Notes: generated by a model not told the origin, from the sequence alone. A DNA stretch of 64,000 nt from Oleispira sp036960605 (GCA_036960605.1 JBALXI010000027.1:1-64000), one strand, 5' to 3'; counted from the stretch's first letter, positions 17,137-26,846 are shown. Made by a program: numbers and translations.

Positions 17137-18978
17137 ATGTGCGGAATTGTTGGTGCTATTGCACAGCGTAATGTTAGTGAAATTTTATTAGAAGGCCTAC
17201 GTCGCCTTGAATACCGTGGTTATGATTCTGCGGGCTTGGCCATCTTAAATGCAGAGGGTGATATTCAGCGCACCCGTGCTTTAGGCAAAGTAATTGAATT
17301 AGAAAAAGCTATTATCGCCGAAACAGACGGTAAAGGCTTAGCGGGCACTATTGGTATTGCTCATACTCGCTGGGCAACCCACGGAGTGCCAAGTGAAGCC
17401 AATGCGCATCCACATATGTCTTCTGACGATGTGGTTCTTGTTCATAACGGCATCATTGAAAATTACCAAGACTTAAAAACAGAGCTTAAAGCACAAGGTT
17501 ATGTGTTTAATTCTGAAACCGATTCAGAAGTTGTTATTCATTTAATTCATAGAGAATTGCAGCAGCACGATTTTGCTCAAGCGGTAAAGAATGCTATCAC
17601 GCATCTTGAAGGCGCTTATGCCTTAGCGATTATGCAAAAAGGCAATCAAGACGAACTTTGGGTTGCTCGCCAAGGATCACCACTAGTCATCGGCGTCGGT
17701 ATGGGCGAGTTTTATGTTGGCTCAGATCCATTAGCCTTATTACAAGTCACTGACCGTTTTATTTATCTTGATGAAGGCGACTTGGCCCACATCACTCGTG
17801 AAAAACTTACGATTCTAGATAAAGATCATAATATTGTTGATCGTGAAATTACAGTATTTGATCACAAAATCGGTACCGCTGATAAAGGTGAATATAAGCA
17901 CTTTATGCTGAAAGAAACCTTCGAGCAGCCAACCGTGATTAAGCAATGTTTGGAAGGTCGTATTTCAGCAACCAAAGTTTTAGATCAAGCTTTTGGCGTT
18001 GATGCAGGAGAATTATTAGATAAGGTTGAAGCGGTACAAATTATTGCTTGTGGTACCAGTTACCATTCAGGCATGGTAGCGAAATACTGGATTGAAAAAT
18101 ATGTCGGTATTCCTTGTCAGGTTGAAGTGGCTAGTGAATTTCGCTATCGCCATACGGTAATCGCTAAAAATACGCTGTTGATTACCATATCTCAATCAGG
18201 GGAAACTGCTGATACGCTGGCCGCTTTACGTAAGGCAAAAGAGAAAGGTATATTAGCCAGTATGGTGGTTTGTAATGTACCAGGCTCTTCTTTGGTACGT
18301 GAATCTGACCTTTGCCTAATGACCAATGCCGGTCCTGAGATCGGTGTTGCTTCGACTAAAGCTTTCACGACTCAGCTAACATCTTTGTTAATGCTTACAG
18401 TTGCATTAGCGAAACGTAATGGCATGACGGAAGCGGCTGAAGCTGAAATAGTTGAAGCGCTGCACCAATTACCTGGTTTTGTTGAACAGGCTCTTTTATT
18501 GGATCCTGTGATTGAGACAATGAGCCAGTTATTTGCTGACAAGCATCACAGTTTGTTTTTAGGTCGCGGGCCCATGTTCCCGATCGCCCAAGAAGGCGCT
18601 TTGAAGTTAAAAGAGATTTCTTACATTCATGCTGAAGCTTATCCAGCTGGTGAACTGAAGCATGGTCCATTAGCCTTGGTTGATGAAGACATGCCGATTG
18701 TGACGGTCGCGCCAAAGAATGACTTATTAGAAAAACTGATTTCTAATTTGGAAGAAGTGAAGGCTCGTGGTGGAGAGTTGTTTGTGTTTGCTGACGAATC
18801 GGTGAACTTACATGATCTAGATGATCAGCATTTAGTGCCTTTGCCGACAGTGCCAAGTTGTCTTGAACCGATTGTTTATATCGTGCCATTACAGTTGTTG
18901 TCTTATCACGTGGCGGTTCTGAAGGGCACTGATGTTGATCAGCCGCGTAATTTAGCGAAATCAGTTACCGTCGAGTGA
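17137..18978 (+). CDS. glmS: Glutamine-fructose-6-phosphate aminotransferase (isomerizing) GlmS
   Basis: Converts fructose-6-phosphate and glutamine to glucosamine-6-phosphate, the first step of amino-sugar synthesis. The N-terminal glutaminase begins MCGIVGAI, with Cys2 as the nucleophile after Met removal. Two SIS domains follow, including CGTSYHSG and SQSGETADT, and the C-terminus ends LAKSVTVE as usual. The length is 613 residues (E. coli 609). No glmS ribozyme is visible in the 37-base gap after glmU; in gammaproteobacteria small RNAs control this gene instead. Confidence 0.98.
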   Translation: MCGIVGAIAQRNVSEILLEGLRRLEYRGYDSAGLAILNAEGDIQRTRALGKVIELEKAIIAETDGKGLAGTIGIAHTRWATHGVPSEANAHPHMSSDDVVLVHNGIIENYQDLKTELKAQGYVFNSETDSEVVIHLIHRELQQHDFAQAVKNAITHLEGAYALAIMQKGNQDELWVARQGSPLVIGVGMGEFYVGSDPLALLQVTDRFIYLDEGDLAHITREKLTILDKDHNIVDREITVFDHKIGTADKGEYKHFMLKETFEQPTVIKQCLEGRISATKVLDQAFGVDAGELLDKVEAVQIIACGTSYHSGMVAKYWIEKYVGIPCQVEVASEFRYRHTVIAKNTLLITISQSGETADTLAALRKAKEKGILASMVVCNVPGSSLVRESDLCLMTNAGPEIGVASTKAFTTQLTSLLMLTVALAKRNGMTEAAEAEIVEALHQLPGFVEQALLLDPVIETMSQLFADKHHSLFLGRGPMFPIAQEGALKLKEISYIHAEAYPAGELKHGPLALVDEDMPIVTVAPKNDLLEKLISNLEEVKARGGELFVFADESVNLHDLDDQHLVPLPTVPSCLEPIVYIVPLQLLSYHVAVLKGTDVDQPRNLAKSVTVE

Positions 18979-18982
18979 GTTA

Positions 18983-19020
18983 GATAAAAGTTGATTGAAT
19001 ATTCAATCAACTTTCTTATC
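18983..19020 (+). other. Long perfect palindrome just downstream of glmS
   Basis: 28 bases (18987-19014) are a perfect palindrome centred on AATATT, and GATAA/TTATC extend it with one bulged C. It begins 8 bases after the glmS stop (18978). It lacks a T-run, and a normal terminator follows. Possible roles are message 3-prime protection, an RNase or small-RNA target, or a protein-binding site. Confidence 0.6.
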
Positions 19021-19031
19021 CGCAGAAACGC

Positions 19032-19062
19032 AAAAGCCCAGTTCAATGACTGGGCTTTTTTA
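19032..19062 (+). terminator. Terminator of glmUS (possibly bidirectional)
   Basis: AAAAGCCCAGT and ACTGGGCTTTT form an 11-bp stem with a six-base loop, followed by Ts. The reverse strand also ends in a T-run, so it could serve the convergent small gene at 19139. Confidence 0.9.
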
Positions 19063-19138
19063 TATTTCTTATTTATAAAGCAGCCGTTTAAAAGCCGCAG
19101 TATAAAATCAGAATGATGTAATCATTAGCAAGTATCGG

Positions 19139-19342
19139 TTAGATACCTTCGAAAGAATATTCGTCTAAATGCTTTTCTAATGATTTTCGCTCGAGATGTG
19201 CTTCAATTGCGCGCCGAGCCATTAATTTGTTGGATGCTGAAGATTTTTTATTAACGACCACGTTGCCTTCTTTATCAAAAGAAACAACCTGCTCTACAGA
19301 TTTTTCATGTGCACTCAATGTGCTTTTAGCTGCCCTAGCCAT
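19139..19342 (-). CDS. Small conserved-looking protein, PA3496-like (tentative)
   Basis: 67 residues, highly charged. The C-terminal half, ARRAIEAHLERKSLEKHLDE, resembles the end of the small PA3496-type proteins of Pseudomonas (an Arg-rich helix followed by an acidic-aromatic tail). That is from memory of the pattern, so it is tentative. The second ATG (first base 19342) was taken because AAGGAG lies six bases before it, while the first ATG abuts that site. It is convergent with glmS and lies about 110 bases downstream of the hexR stop on the same strand. Confidence 0.6.
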   Translation of the reverse strand: MARAAKSTLSAHEKSVEQVVSFDKEGNVVVNKKSSASNKLMARRAIEAHLERKSLEKHLDEYSFEGI

Positions 19343-19455
19343 ATTCATCTCCTTGGTTTTACTGATTCGTAGTATTAGATACTTAAGATCCAAGCTACGA
19401 TTGTTATTTTTATTCTTTGCAAAATCATGACACTTTCAATATTAATTGCAATAGG

Positions 19456-20334
19456 TCAATTGTCTAATCTTAAGGACTTAATACTATCCTTAATGGCTTT
19501 TAAGTGTTCGATGAAATCAGGGCCACGGCGCTGAGTCACAGAGATAGCAAGCATATCAATAACCATTAAGTGCGCGATACGGGATGTCATTGGCGTAAAT
19601 TGGTCAGTATCTTCGTCGATATTAATGTGAATCGGTATATCAGCAGCGTTACTAATCGAAGTATCTTTTGGCGCCAGTGAAATAACAGTGGCGCCATAGG
19701 TCTGAGCCAATTTGATTGAATGTAATAAATCTTTCGTGCGACCGCTTTGCGAAATCGCAACAACGACGTCCTGTTCATTCAGTGTTACCGCCGACATGGA
19801 TTGCATATGTGGGTCGCTATAAGTGGCCGTAGCAATCTGTAAACGGAAAAATTTATGCAAAGCATCAGTCGCAACGGCAGCGGAAGCGCCGTAACCATAA
19901 AATTCTAAACGCCGTGCTTTGCTGATAACAGAAGAGGCTTTTGCAACTTGATGGGGAAGAAGTTGGTCTTTAACTTCGTGCAAACGTTGAATGGTGGTAT
20001 CAGCGACTTTTTTACAGATATCTTCAATCGAATCATCTTCAGCAATCGCGAATTGACCAATGCTATTGGCGACCGCGAGATCTTGTGCGAGCTTAACTTT
20101 GAATTCTTGAAAGCCGTTGCAGTGAATGGCACGACAGAAACGCACAATAGTAGGCTCACTGACCAAGGCTTCTTGAGCAAGGTCGACAATGCGCATGTGG
20201 ATAACCGAGGCCGAGTTAAGAATAACGTAATTCGCTACCTTCACTTCTGATTTTCGCATGCTGCTGCGATATTTCTCAATGGCCGCTAAGACTCCGTGAC
20301 CGTTACTAGCTGAGTTTGACACTGTATTGTCCAT
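19456..20334 (-). CDS. hexR: HexR-type RpiR-family transcriptional regulator
   Basis: RpiR-family repressor of central carbohydrate genes; HexR senses 2-keto-3-deoxy-6-phosphogluconate (KDPG). The N-terminal helix-turn-helix (residues about 15-85, SEPTIVRFCRAIHCNGFQEF) is followed by a SIS sugar-phosphate domain (YGYGASAAVATDALHKFFRL, ISQSGRTKDLL). It is 292 residues from the ATG at 20334. The reading frame stays open upstream to 20586 only because it runs through a palindromic repeat, and that extension is not protein-like. It is divergent from uvrD across the repeat. Its usual neighbours (zwf, edd, eda) are not in the window. Confidence 0.88.
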   Translation of the reverse strand: MDNTVSNSASNGHGVLAAIEKYRSSMRKSEVKVANYVILNSASVIHMRIVDLAQEALVSEPTIVRFCRAIHCNGFQEFKVKLAQDLAVANSIGQFAIAEDDSIEDICKKVADTTIQRLHEVKDQLLPHQVAKASSVISKARRLEFYGYGASAAVATDALHKFFRLQIATATYSDPHMQSMSAVTLNEQDVVVAISQSGRTKDLLHSIKLAQTYGATVISLAPKDTSISNAADIPIHINIDEDTDQFTPMTSRIAHLMVIDMLAISVTQRRGPDFIEHLKAIKDSIKSLRLDN

Positions 20335-20396
20335 TTTAGAGATGGTCTCAGTATAACAGGGGCTTCGAAGAATACACCCTATAGCAAGATCAAAAG

Positions 20397-20540
20397 CGGT
20401 TAACCACAGAGGCTCAGAGGACACCGAGAAAAGCGGAGGAGAAAAGGGAGAGTTGAGAGTGGATTTATTTAAATTTTTAGACTTTACGTCTTGTGCTCTG
20501 CTCTGTGTAGCGAAGCGCCTCTGGGCCTCGGTGGTGAAAT
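20397..20540. repeat. MITE-like palindromic element (TTAACCACAGAG family), copy 2
   Basis: The left arm 20397-20430 starts GGTTAACCACAGAGGCTCAG, and the right arm 20501-20540 is its imperfect reverse complement, with the CTCTGTGTAGCG block also found in copy 1 (2608-2805). The core is about 70 bp, shorter than in copy 1. It fills most of the hexR-uvrD divergent gap, so it may affect both promoters. Confidence 0.72.
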
Positions 20541-20573
20541 ATCTTTTCCCTTTTTTCTGGTAAACTCCCCGCC

Positions 20574-22835
20574 ATGGACGTATCAAGTATTTTAGATCAT
20601 TTAAATGATCCGCAACGCAACGCCGTTGCCGCTAATAGCAAGCATCAAATGGTTCTCGCCGGAGCCGGAACGGGTAAAACTCGAGTGCTCGTGCACCGTA
20701 TCGCCTGGCTTTTGCAGGTGGAGAATATCTCGCCATTTTCGATAATGGCAGTGACCTTCACCAATAAAGCCGCGAAAGAAATGCGTGCACGTTTGGAAAA
20801 CCTTATTCAAGTGCCGGTTAACGGTCTTTGGGTTGGGACTTTCCACGGTCTTGCGCACCGCTTATTAAAGCAGCACTGGCGCGAAGCCAATCTTCCGCAG
20901 AACTTTCAGATTCTTGATAGCGACGATCAGTTACGACTGGTTAAGCGTATTTTAAGAGCGACGGGGGTGGATGAAACGAAATTCCCGCCTAAGCAGCTGC
21001 AGTGGTATATCAACGGTCAAAAAGACGAAGGTCGTCGTGCCGCTCATGTTGTTCCTTCTGCCGATCATTTCAGTCGTACTCAGCTGCAAGTGTATCAAGC
21101 CTACGAGCAAGCGTGTCAGCAAGGCGGCATGGTCGACTTTGGTGAGATTCTATTGCGCGCTCATGAGCTGTGGTTACACCACCCTGATTTATTAGCGCAT
21201 TACCAAGGTCGCTTCCGCAACATCCTAGTCGACGAGTTTCAGGATACCAACGATATTCAATATGCTTGGATTCGTATGCTGGCCGGTGATCAAATTTCTG
21301 TGATGGCGGTAGGTGATGACGATCAGTCTATCTACGGCTGGCGTGGTGCCAAGATTGCCAATATTCGAAATTTTCAAACTGATTATCCCGGTGCCGAGCT
21401 GATTAAGCTTGAGCAAAATTACCGTTCTACCGCGACCATTCTAGCTGCAGCCAATGCGGTGATTGAAAACAATACCGGTCGTATGGGTAAAGAGTTAAAA
21501 ACGGACGGTGAGTTGGGTGAGAAGATCGCTCTTTATTCGGCGTTTAACGAACAAGACGAAGCGCGTTATATCGCCGATCAGATAGAGACGTTTTTTAATA
21601 CCGGCCGAGCCCGTAAAGACATCGCCATTCTGTATCGTTCAAATGCGCAATCGCGTACGTTAGAAGAATCCTTAATTCGCCAAGGCATTCCTTATCGAAT
21701 TTATGGCGGTCAGCGCTTCTATGATCGTTTAGAAATCAAAAATGCGTTGGCGTATTTACGTCTGCTATTGAATCGCCATGACGATGCCGCGGTCGAGCGC
21801 GTTATTAATGTTCCCGCGCGTGCCTTAGGTGATAAAACAGTCGCCACTATTCGAGCCCATGCTCGTGAGCAAGGTTGCTCGATGTGGCAGGCAGTCTGCG
21901 AATCGGCCACTCTCGGTATTTTACCCAAGCGTGCCAGTGCCGCAGCCCAAGGGTTTGTTGATTTAATTGAAACTATGTCGGGTGGTGCTAGCGAGTTAGA
22001 GCTGCATGAAATAATTGATCAAGTCATCACCCAATCGGGTTTGATTGAGCATCACAAAAAAGAGAAGGGTGAAAAGGCGCAAGCGCGTTTGGATAACCTC
22101 GACGAATTAATCAATGCTGCACGTCAGTTCGTCACCCAAGACGGGGTCGATATGGCGATGATGGCAGAAGAAGCCGCGGCTGAAACCGGTGAAGATCCAG
22201 AAGCCTTGATGGCAGGTGCAGTTGATAGTCTTTATGACTTGGCTGTTTTCTTAGATACCGCTGCGCTCGATGCGGGTGATACTCAAGCCAGTGAGCATGA
22301 TGATGCGGTGCAGTTAATGACGTTGCACTCGGCCAAAGGTTTGGAGTTTCCACTGGTTTTCTTAACCGGCTTGGAAGAAGGTTTATTTCCGCATAAAATG
22401 TCGATGGACAGTGCCGATGGTTTAGAAGAAGAGCGCCGTTTAGCGTACGTGGGTATTACGCGTGCAATGGAACGCTTGGTGATTACCTGTGCCGAGAATC
22501 GTCGCTTACACGGGCAGGAAAATTTCAGCACGAAGTCACGCTTTATTCGTGAAATCCCTACTGAGTATGTTCAGGAAGTTCGCTTAAAGAATACCATTAC
22601 TCGTCCGCTGACAGCATCAAAATCCCCCAGCTTAAGTTTTGCTGAGGATGCCCCTGAAGGTGTGCCATTTAAGTTAGGCGAGCGGGTCTTTCATGCGAAG
22701 TTTGGTGAAGGCCAGGTTTTACAGTTCGAAGGTGGTGGTGCCAGTGCACGTATTCAAGTGAACTTTGAATGGGAAGGTACTAAGTGGCTGGTAGTGGCTT
22801 ATGCCAAACTGCAGTCGATGGACGACGATTCTTAA
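20574..22835 (+). CDS. uvrD: DNA helicase II UvrD
   Basis: A superfamily 1A 3-prime to 5-prime helicase for nucleotide-excision and mismatch repair. Walker A AGAGTGKTRVLVHRIAWLL is at about residues 29-47, motif II is VDEFQDTN, motif III is GDDDQSIYGWRGA and motif VI is VGITRAMERL. The start MDVSSILDHLNDPQRNAV is the UvrD start, and the C-terminal Tudor-like segment (GERVFHAKFGEGQVL) separates it from Rep. The 753 residues are slightly longer than E. coli (720). It begins about 33 bases after a palindromic repeat, so its promoter may lie within that repeat. Confidence 0.95.
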   Translation: MDVSSILDHLNDPQRNAVAANSKHQMVLAGAGTGKTRVLVHRIAWLLQVENISPFSIMAVTFTNKAAKEMRARLENLIQVPVNGLWVGTFHGLAHRLLKQHWREANLPQNFQILDSDDQLRLVKRILRATGVDETKFPPKQLQWYINGQKDEGRRAAHVVPSADHFSRTQLQVYQAYEQACQQGGMVDFGEILLRAHELWLHHPDLLAHYQGRFRNILVDEFQDTNDIQYAWIRMLAGDQISVMAVGDDDQSIYGWRGAKIANIRNFQTDYPGAELIKLEQNYRSTATILAAANAVIENNTGRMGKELKTDGELGEKIALYSAFNEQDEARYIADQIETFFNTGRARKDIAILYRSNAQSRTLEESLIRQGIPYRIYGGQRFYDRLEIKNALAYLRLLLNRHDDAAVERVINVPARALGDKTVATIRAHAREQGCSMWQAVCESATLGILPKRASAAAQGFVDLIETMSGGASELELHEIIDQVITQSGLIEHHKKEKGEKAQARLDNLDELINAARQFVTQDGVDMAMMAEEAAAETGEDPEALMAGAVDSLYDLAVFLDTAALDAGDTQASEHDDAVQLMTLHSAKGLEFPLVFLTGLEEGLFPHKMSMDSADGLEEERRLAYVGITRAMERLVITCAENRRLHGQENFSTKSRFIREIPTEYVQEVRLKNTITRPLTASKSPSLSFAEDAPEGVPFKLGERVFHAKFGEGQVLQFEGGGASARIQVNFEWEGTKWLVVAYAKLQSMDDDS

Positions 22836-22862
22836 AGATTAAAATAATAAAGGAACAATCTA

Positions 22863-23969
22863 ATGCTGGCAAAGAATGCCTTTTCAATGATTAAGCTGGG
22901 TTTAATCAGCTTAGTCGCGACGACTTTGATCGCGTGTGGACCCGAGAAAGCAACGACCTCAACGGGGGATGTTGCGTCTCAGCAGACTTTTAAGTGGAAA
23001 ATGGTTACCTCTTGGCCAAAGAACTTTCCGGGCCTAGGAACGGCACCAGAGCGCTTCTCTAAAATGGTTGATGAAATGTCTGCCGGTCGCTTAAAAGTGA
23101 AAGTCTATGGTGCGGGTGAACTGGTACCTGCCTTACAGGTATTTGATGCGGTCTCTCAAGGTACCGCGGAGATGGGCCATAGCGGCGCGTATTACTGGAA
23201 AGGAAAAATGGCCGCCGCGCAATTTTTCACCTCCGTGCCTTTTGGCTTAACCGCACAAGAAATGAACGGTTGGATTTATCACGGTGGTGGCCTTGAACTG
23301 TGGCAAGAATTGTATGCTCCGTTTAACTTGATCCCATTGGCCGCGGGTAATACCGGCGTACAAATGGCAGGTTGGTTTAACAAAGAAATCAATTCAGTGG
23401 ATGACCTTAAAGGTCTGAAAATGCGTATTCCTGGTTTGGGTGGCGAAGTTCTGAAACGTGCCGGTGGTACGCCAGTAACGTTACCGGGTGGAGAGTTATT
23501 TACTTCGCTGCAAACGGGCGCGATCGATGCGACTGAATGGGTAGGTCCTTATAACGATCTGGCGTTTGGTTTGTATAAAGCCGCCAAACATTATTATTAC
23601 CCAGGCTGGCATGAGCCGGGTTCCATGATGGAATTAACAGTTAATAAGCCAGCGTTTGAGTCGTTGCCAAAAGATTTACAAGCGATTGTAACCGTTGCCG
23701 CGCAAGCGATTAACGCTGATATGTTAGCGGAATATACCGCGCGTAATAATGCCGCATTGACTGAGTTGGTTGAGAAGCACGGTGTTGATCTACGTGAGCT
23801 GCCAGCCGATGTTATAAGCAAGCTACGTGAATTGTCAGAGGAAGTTGTGGCAGAAGTGGCAGCGCAAGATCCAGCATCACAGAAAATTTATGACTCTTAT
23901 AAAAAATTCCGTGATGGTGTGGTGAAGTATCACGCAATAAGCGAGCAGTCTTTTATTAACGCTCGTTAA
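22863..23969 (+). CDS. TRAP transporter substrate-binding lipoprotein (DctP/TakP type)
   Basis: Binds a carboxylate in the periplasm and hands it to a DctQM permease. The N-terminus has a signal with lipobox LIAC (Cys at about residue 25), so it is probably membrane-anchored, which is unusual for TRAP binding proteins. Family blocks are present: the conserved arginine in MRIPGLGGEVLKRAGGTPV, and LPGGELFTSLQTGAIDATEW and YYYPGWHEPG, as in the TakP branch that binds 2-oxo acids. It lies 27 bases after uvrD, but its likely partners dctQM are 1.5 kb away on the other strand. The substrate is not predictable from sequence alone. Confidence 0.88.
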   Translation: MLAKNAFSMIKLGLISLVATTLIACGPEKATTSTGDVASQQTFKWKMVTSWPKNFPGLGTAPERFSKMVDEMSAGRLKVKVYGAGELVPALQVFDAVSQGTAEMGHSGAYYWKGKMAAAQFFTSVPFGLTAQEMNGWIYHGGGLELWQELYAPFNLIPLAAGNTGVQMAGWFNKEINSVDDLKGLKMRIPGLGGEVLKRAGGTPVTLPGGELFTSLQTGAIDATEWVGPYNDLAFGLYKAAKHYYYPGWHEPGSMMELTVNKPAFESLPKDLQAIVTVAAQAINADMLAEYTARNNAALTELVEKHGVDLRELPADVISKLRELSEEVVAEVAAQDPASQKIYDSYKKFRDGVVKYHAISEQSFINAR

Positions 23970-24147
23970 TACACTGACTGATATTCGCGCTAGGATAAAT
24001 CTAAAACTACAGTCGTTGAAGTTACGCGACTGTGGTTGACACTTCCTTTCTTTGTTCCCTTCTTCAGTGTGTCAATCTTTCGAAGATTGGTGGTATGATT
24101 CTTAGCTTATTATCCTTAATTTGCTAACCCTGCTAAGTACTCACGCC

Positions 24148-24960
24148 ATGTTACCTATTACAGAACATCCGATTGAAACAGATAAATTGATTGCTCTACG
24201 CTCATATTTAATAATGATCGCTGTGATCGTGATCGCCTTTATCTTGTTGCAAGCTTTCGATCTTAACCAAGTATTATTTTTTGCTATCAATGAAGCCTCT
24301 AAAGATCTTATTCCTGATGCGTTAGCGGCTCATTTAACCGAGCTGGGTAATGGTTCTATTGTCGGGATTTTAGCCTTAGGGTTAACAGTGAAGTATCCGG
24401 CGATTGCTAAGCGATTTTTGTTTATTACGCTGATGGCGGGTATTTTGATCGCAGGCTTTAAGCAATTTTTTGCTGACCCTAGGCCTGCGGGTGTTTTAGC
24501 GCAAACAGACTTTCATATTATTGGTGATGTACTTAAGCAATACAGTTTTCCTTCGGGGCATGCGACGACGTCCTTTGCCATGGCCGGGTTTATCATGCTG
24601 ACGTTTGCGAGTTTGCCGTTAAGGATTTTTGTCTTACTGCTAGCGGTACTTGCCGGAGTTTCACGTATTTCTGTTGGCGCGCATTGGCCGGAAGATATAT
24701 TAGCCGGTGCGGTATTGGGCTTGCTGATCGCGTATGTGGGCTGCTTGCTGAGTTTGAAACCGTTTCCCATTAAGGGGAGCTATTTCGCTGCGGCGTTTTT
24801 AGCATTAGCGGCGTTGATTGGTAGTCTCACGGCACCTGCTGATTTCCCAGAAATCAGTACCATTGGTGATGTACGTTTGATGTGTGCAGGCTTAGCGGCA
24901 GCCGCCATTGTTTATTATGCGGCTCGCCTATGGCAGCTTTACTCATCGAAGACGAGTTAG
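24148..24960 (+). CDS. PAP2-family membrane phosphatase
   Basis: An integral membrane acid phosphatase of the PAP2 superfamily; relatives hydrolyse undecaprenyl pyrophosphate or lipid phosphates. The three catalytic motifs are present: KQFFADPRP (K-x6-RP), FPSGHATTS (PSGH) and SRISVGAHWPED (SR-x5-H-x3-D). Six or more hydrophobic segments and a C-terminal extension of two further segments are visible. ATG 24148 is favoured; a TTG at 24121 is in frame, and neither has a strong ribosome site. It is convergent with the thioesterase gene, nine bases apart. Confidence 0.87.
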   Translation: MLPITEHPIETDKLIALRSYLIMIAVIVIAFILLQAFDLNQVLFFAINEASKDLIPDALAAHLTELGNGSIVGILALGLTVKYPAIAKRFLFITLMAGILIAGFKQFFADPRPAGVLAQTDFHIIGDVLKQYSFPSGHATTSFAMAGFIMLTFASLPLRIFVLLLAVLAGVSRISVGAHWPEDILAGAVLGLLIAYVGCLLSLKPFPIKGSYFAAAFLALAALIGSLTAPADFPEISTIGDVRLMCAGLAAAAIVYYAARLWQLYSSKTS

Positions 24961-24969
24961 TCTAGTTTG

Positions 24970-25425
24970 CTAGCGCGGTACGCTTCTGATGCGACCGTGT
25001 TCATCAATAGCGACATAAACAAACGTAGCATCAACCACCTTACGTCTTTCCTGCTCACCGAGATTACGTGTCCACATTTCTACATTAATCTTAATCGACG
25101 ACTTGCCGATGTCCTCTAGTGTTGTGTAAACACATACAGCGGCTCCGACGCGAATTGGCGACATGAATACCATCGAATCCATCGAAACATTGGCAACGCG
25201 GCCATGAGCGATCTTACTGGCGACGCTTTCAGCGGCTTCGTCCATGCGGGCGGCGACCCAGCCGCCTGAGATGCCACCATGAATATTGGTATCTTGGCGT
25301 CCAGGAATCAAACGTAAGCTAAGTTCTCCACTGGGCGCTGGCTCCTGATCTTCTGAAGATTGATCCCCCATGCTGGCAGAAATCGCATCTTGTTTATTGC
25401 TACTGTTACTGGCGAAAATGGTCAT
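24970..25425 (-). CDS. YciA-type acyl-CoA thioesterase (hotdog fold)
   Basis: A hotdog-fold thioesterase that hydrolyses acyl-CoA. GELSLRLIPGRQDTNIHGGI with GGWVAARMDEA matches the YciA catalytic region (DTNxxG...GGW...MD), and HGRVANVSMDSMVFMSPIRV and VYVAIDEHGRIRSVP follow the family. The N-terminus has a 30-residue Ser/Gln-rich extension not found in E. coli YciA. It lies 48 bases downstream of dctM on the same strand and may be the last gene of that transcript. Confidence 0.85.
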   Translation of the reverse strand: MTIFASNSSNKQDAISASMGDQSSEDQEPAPSGELSLRLIPGRQDTNIHGGISGGWVAARMDEAAESVASKIAHGRVANVSMDSMVFMSPIRVGAAVCVYTTLEDIGKSSIKINVEMWTRNLGEQERRKVVDATFVYVAIDEHGRIRSVPR

Positions 25426-25472
25426 TTTTTATTATTCCTAGGACATTATCCATAGAAGATTATTTTTAGAGG

Positions 25473-26846
25473 TTATCCGTAAATTTGATCTGGCAACCAG
25501 GTTGCCAACTCCGGTATAAAACTTAATAGCACCAACATACCCACTTGAATGGCAATAAACGGAATGACTCCGCGATAAATGGCACTGGTAGGCAGCTCTT
25601 TCGGTGCAACACCGCGTAAATAAAAGAGAGCAAAACCAAAGGGGGGTGTTAAAAACGACGTCTGTAGATTGATCGCAATCATGATGCCTAGCCAAACGGG
25701 ATCGATGCCCATAGCTAACAAAATAGGGGCAACAATCGGTACCACCACAAAAGTAATTTCGATGAAGTCGAGAATGAAACCGAGTAAGAATATTACTAGC
25801 ATCACCACCATCATGGCGCCGACTTTGCCACCGGGCATCGCTTCGAATAATGCCTGAACTTGTTCATCACCACCAAAGCCGCGGAAGACCAGCGAGAAAA
25901 CAGCGGCACCGATAAAGATCATAAAAATCATACTGGTAACTTTTAGGGTGCCATCCATGACTTCTTTCAAACGCGACAAAGACAACTGGCCATAGATCAG
26001 CGCGAGTAGAGTGGCGCCTGCTGCACCGACAGCGGCGGCTTCAGTAGGCGTCGCGATACCGGATAAAATGGACCCTAAAACAGCCAGCATTAACGCCAGA
26101 GGAGGCAGTAAACCGGCGAGTAATTGCTTAGCAAATTTAACATCGAGAGGTGGGCGATCAACCAGCGCAGGCGCCGCTTGAGGATCACGCCAAGCAGTGA
26201 CGATCATATAAAGCATGTAAAATACAACTAACAGCAGGCCTGGAATTAAGGCACCGACAAATAAATCGGCGACTGAAATAGTCTTAGGGCTGAAAATACC
26301 CATGCTGAGTTGAGCTTGTTGATAGGCATTCGATAAAACGTCACCGAGCAGAATCAGCGCTGTAGACGGTGGAATAATCTGTCCTAAAGTACCGGTCGCA
26401 CAGATATTCCCCGCCGCTAAAGAGGGGCGATAGCCATTCTTCAGCATGGCGGGTAAAGAGATAAGTCCCATCGTGACAACAGTCGCACCAATGATCCCCG
26501 TGCTAGCAGCCATCAGCATGCCTACCAGAATCACCGATATACCAAGACCGCCGCGCATAGGACCAAATAACAGCGCCATGTTGTGCAGTAGACGCTCGGC
26601 AATGCGTGACTTCTCTAACATAATGCCCATGAAGACAAAGAGCGGCACTGCGATTAAAATTTGATTACCCAAAATGCCAAAAATACGATTAGGTAAGGCG
26701 CTCAAAAAGGCACCATCAAAGGACCCCGCTAAATAACCAATTCCAGCGATAATCAGCGATGTACCGGCCAATGAGAAAGCAACGGGAAAGCCCAGCATTA
26801 AAACCAAACAAACTGCGACGAATAAAACCAGAGGCATCCATTCCAT
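25473..26846 (-). CDS. dctM: TRAP transporter large permease subunit DctM
   Basis: The 12-helix membrane subunit that carries the solute, driven by a sodium gradient in studied members. MGIMLEKSRIAERLLHN, GLGISVILVGMLMAASTGII and the conserved CATGTLGQIIPPSTALI block (about residues 148-165) are typical, and the second-half motif ATPTEAAAVGAAGA is present. It overlaps the dctQ stop by one base (TAATG), so translation is coupled. The length of 457 residues is normal. No binding-protein gene lies beside it on this strand; the only candidate is the lipoprotein gene at 22863. Confidence 0.95.
   Translation of the reverse strand: MEWMPLVLFVAVCLVLMLGFPVAFSLAGTSLIIAGIGYLAGSFDGAFLSALPNRIFGILGNQILIAVPLFVFMGIMLEKSRIAERLLHNMALLFGPMRGGLGISVILVGMLMAASTGIIGATVVTMGLISLPAMLKNGYRPSLAAGNICATGTLGQIIPPSTALILLGDVLSNAYQQAQLSMGIFSPKTISVADLFVGALIPGLLLVVFYMLYMIVTAWRDPQAAPALVDRPPLDVKFAKQLLAGLLPPLALMLAVLGSILSGIATPTEAAAVGAAGATLLALIYGQLSLSRLKEVMDGTLKVTSMIFMIFIGAAVFSLVFRGFGGDEQVQALFEAMPGGKVGAMMVVMLVIFLLGFILDFIEITFVVVPIVAPILLAMGIDPVWLGIMIAINLQTSFLTPPFGFALFYLRGVAPKELPTSAIYRGVIPFIAIQVGMLVLLSFIPELATWLPDQIYG

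Noticed and set aside
20335..20586. 84-codon N-terminal extension of the hexR frame
   Set aside because: It runs through the palindromic repeat and even into uvrD; the HexR family starts at the ATG at 20334.
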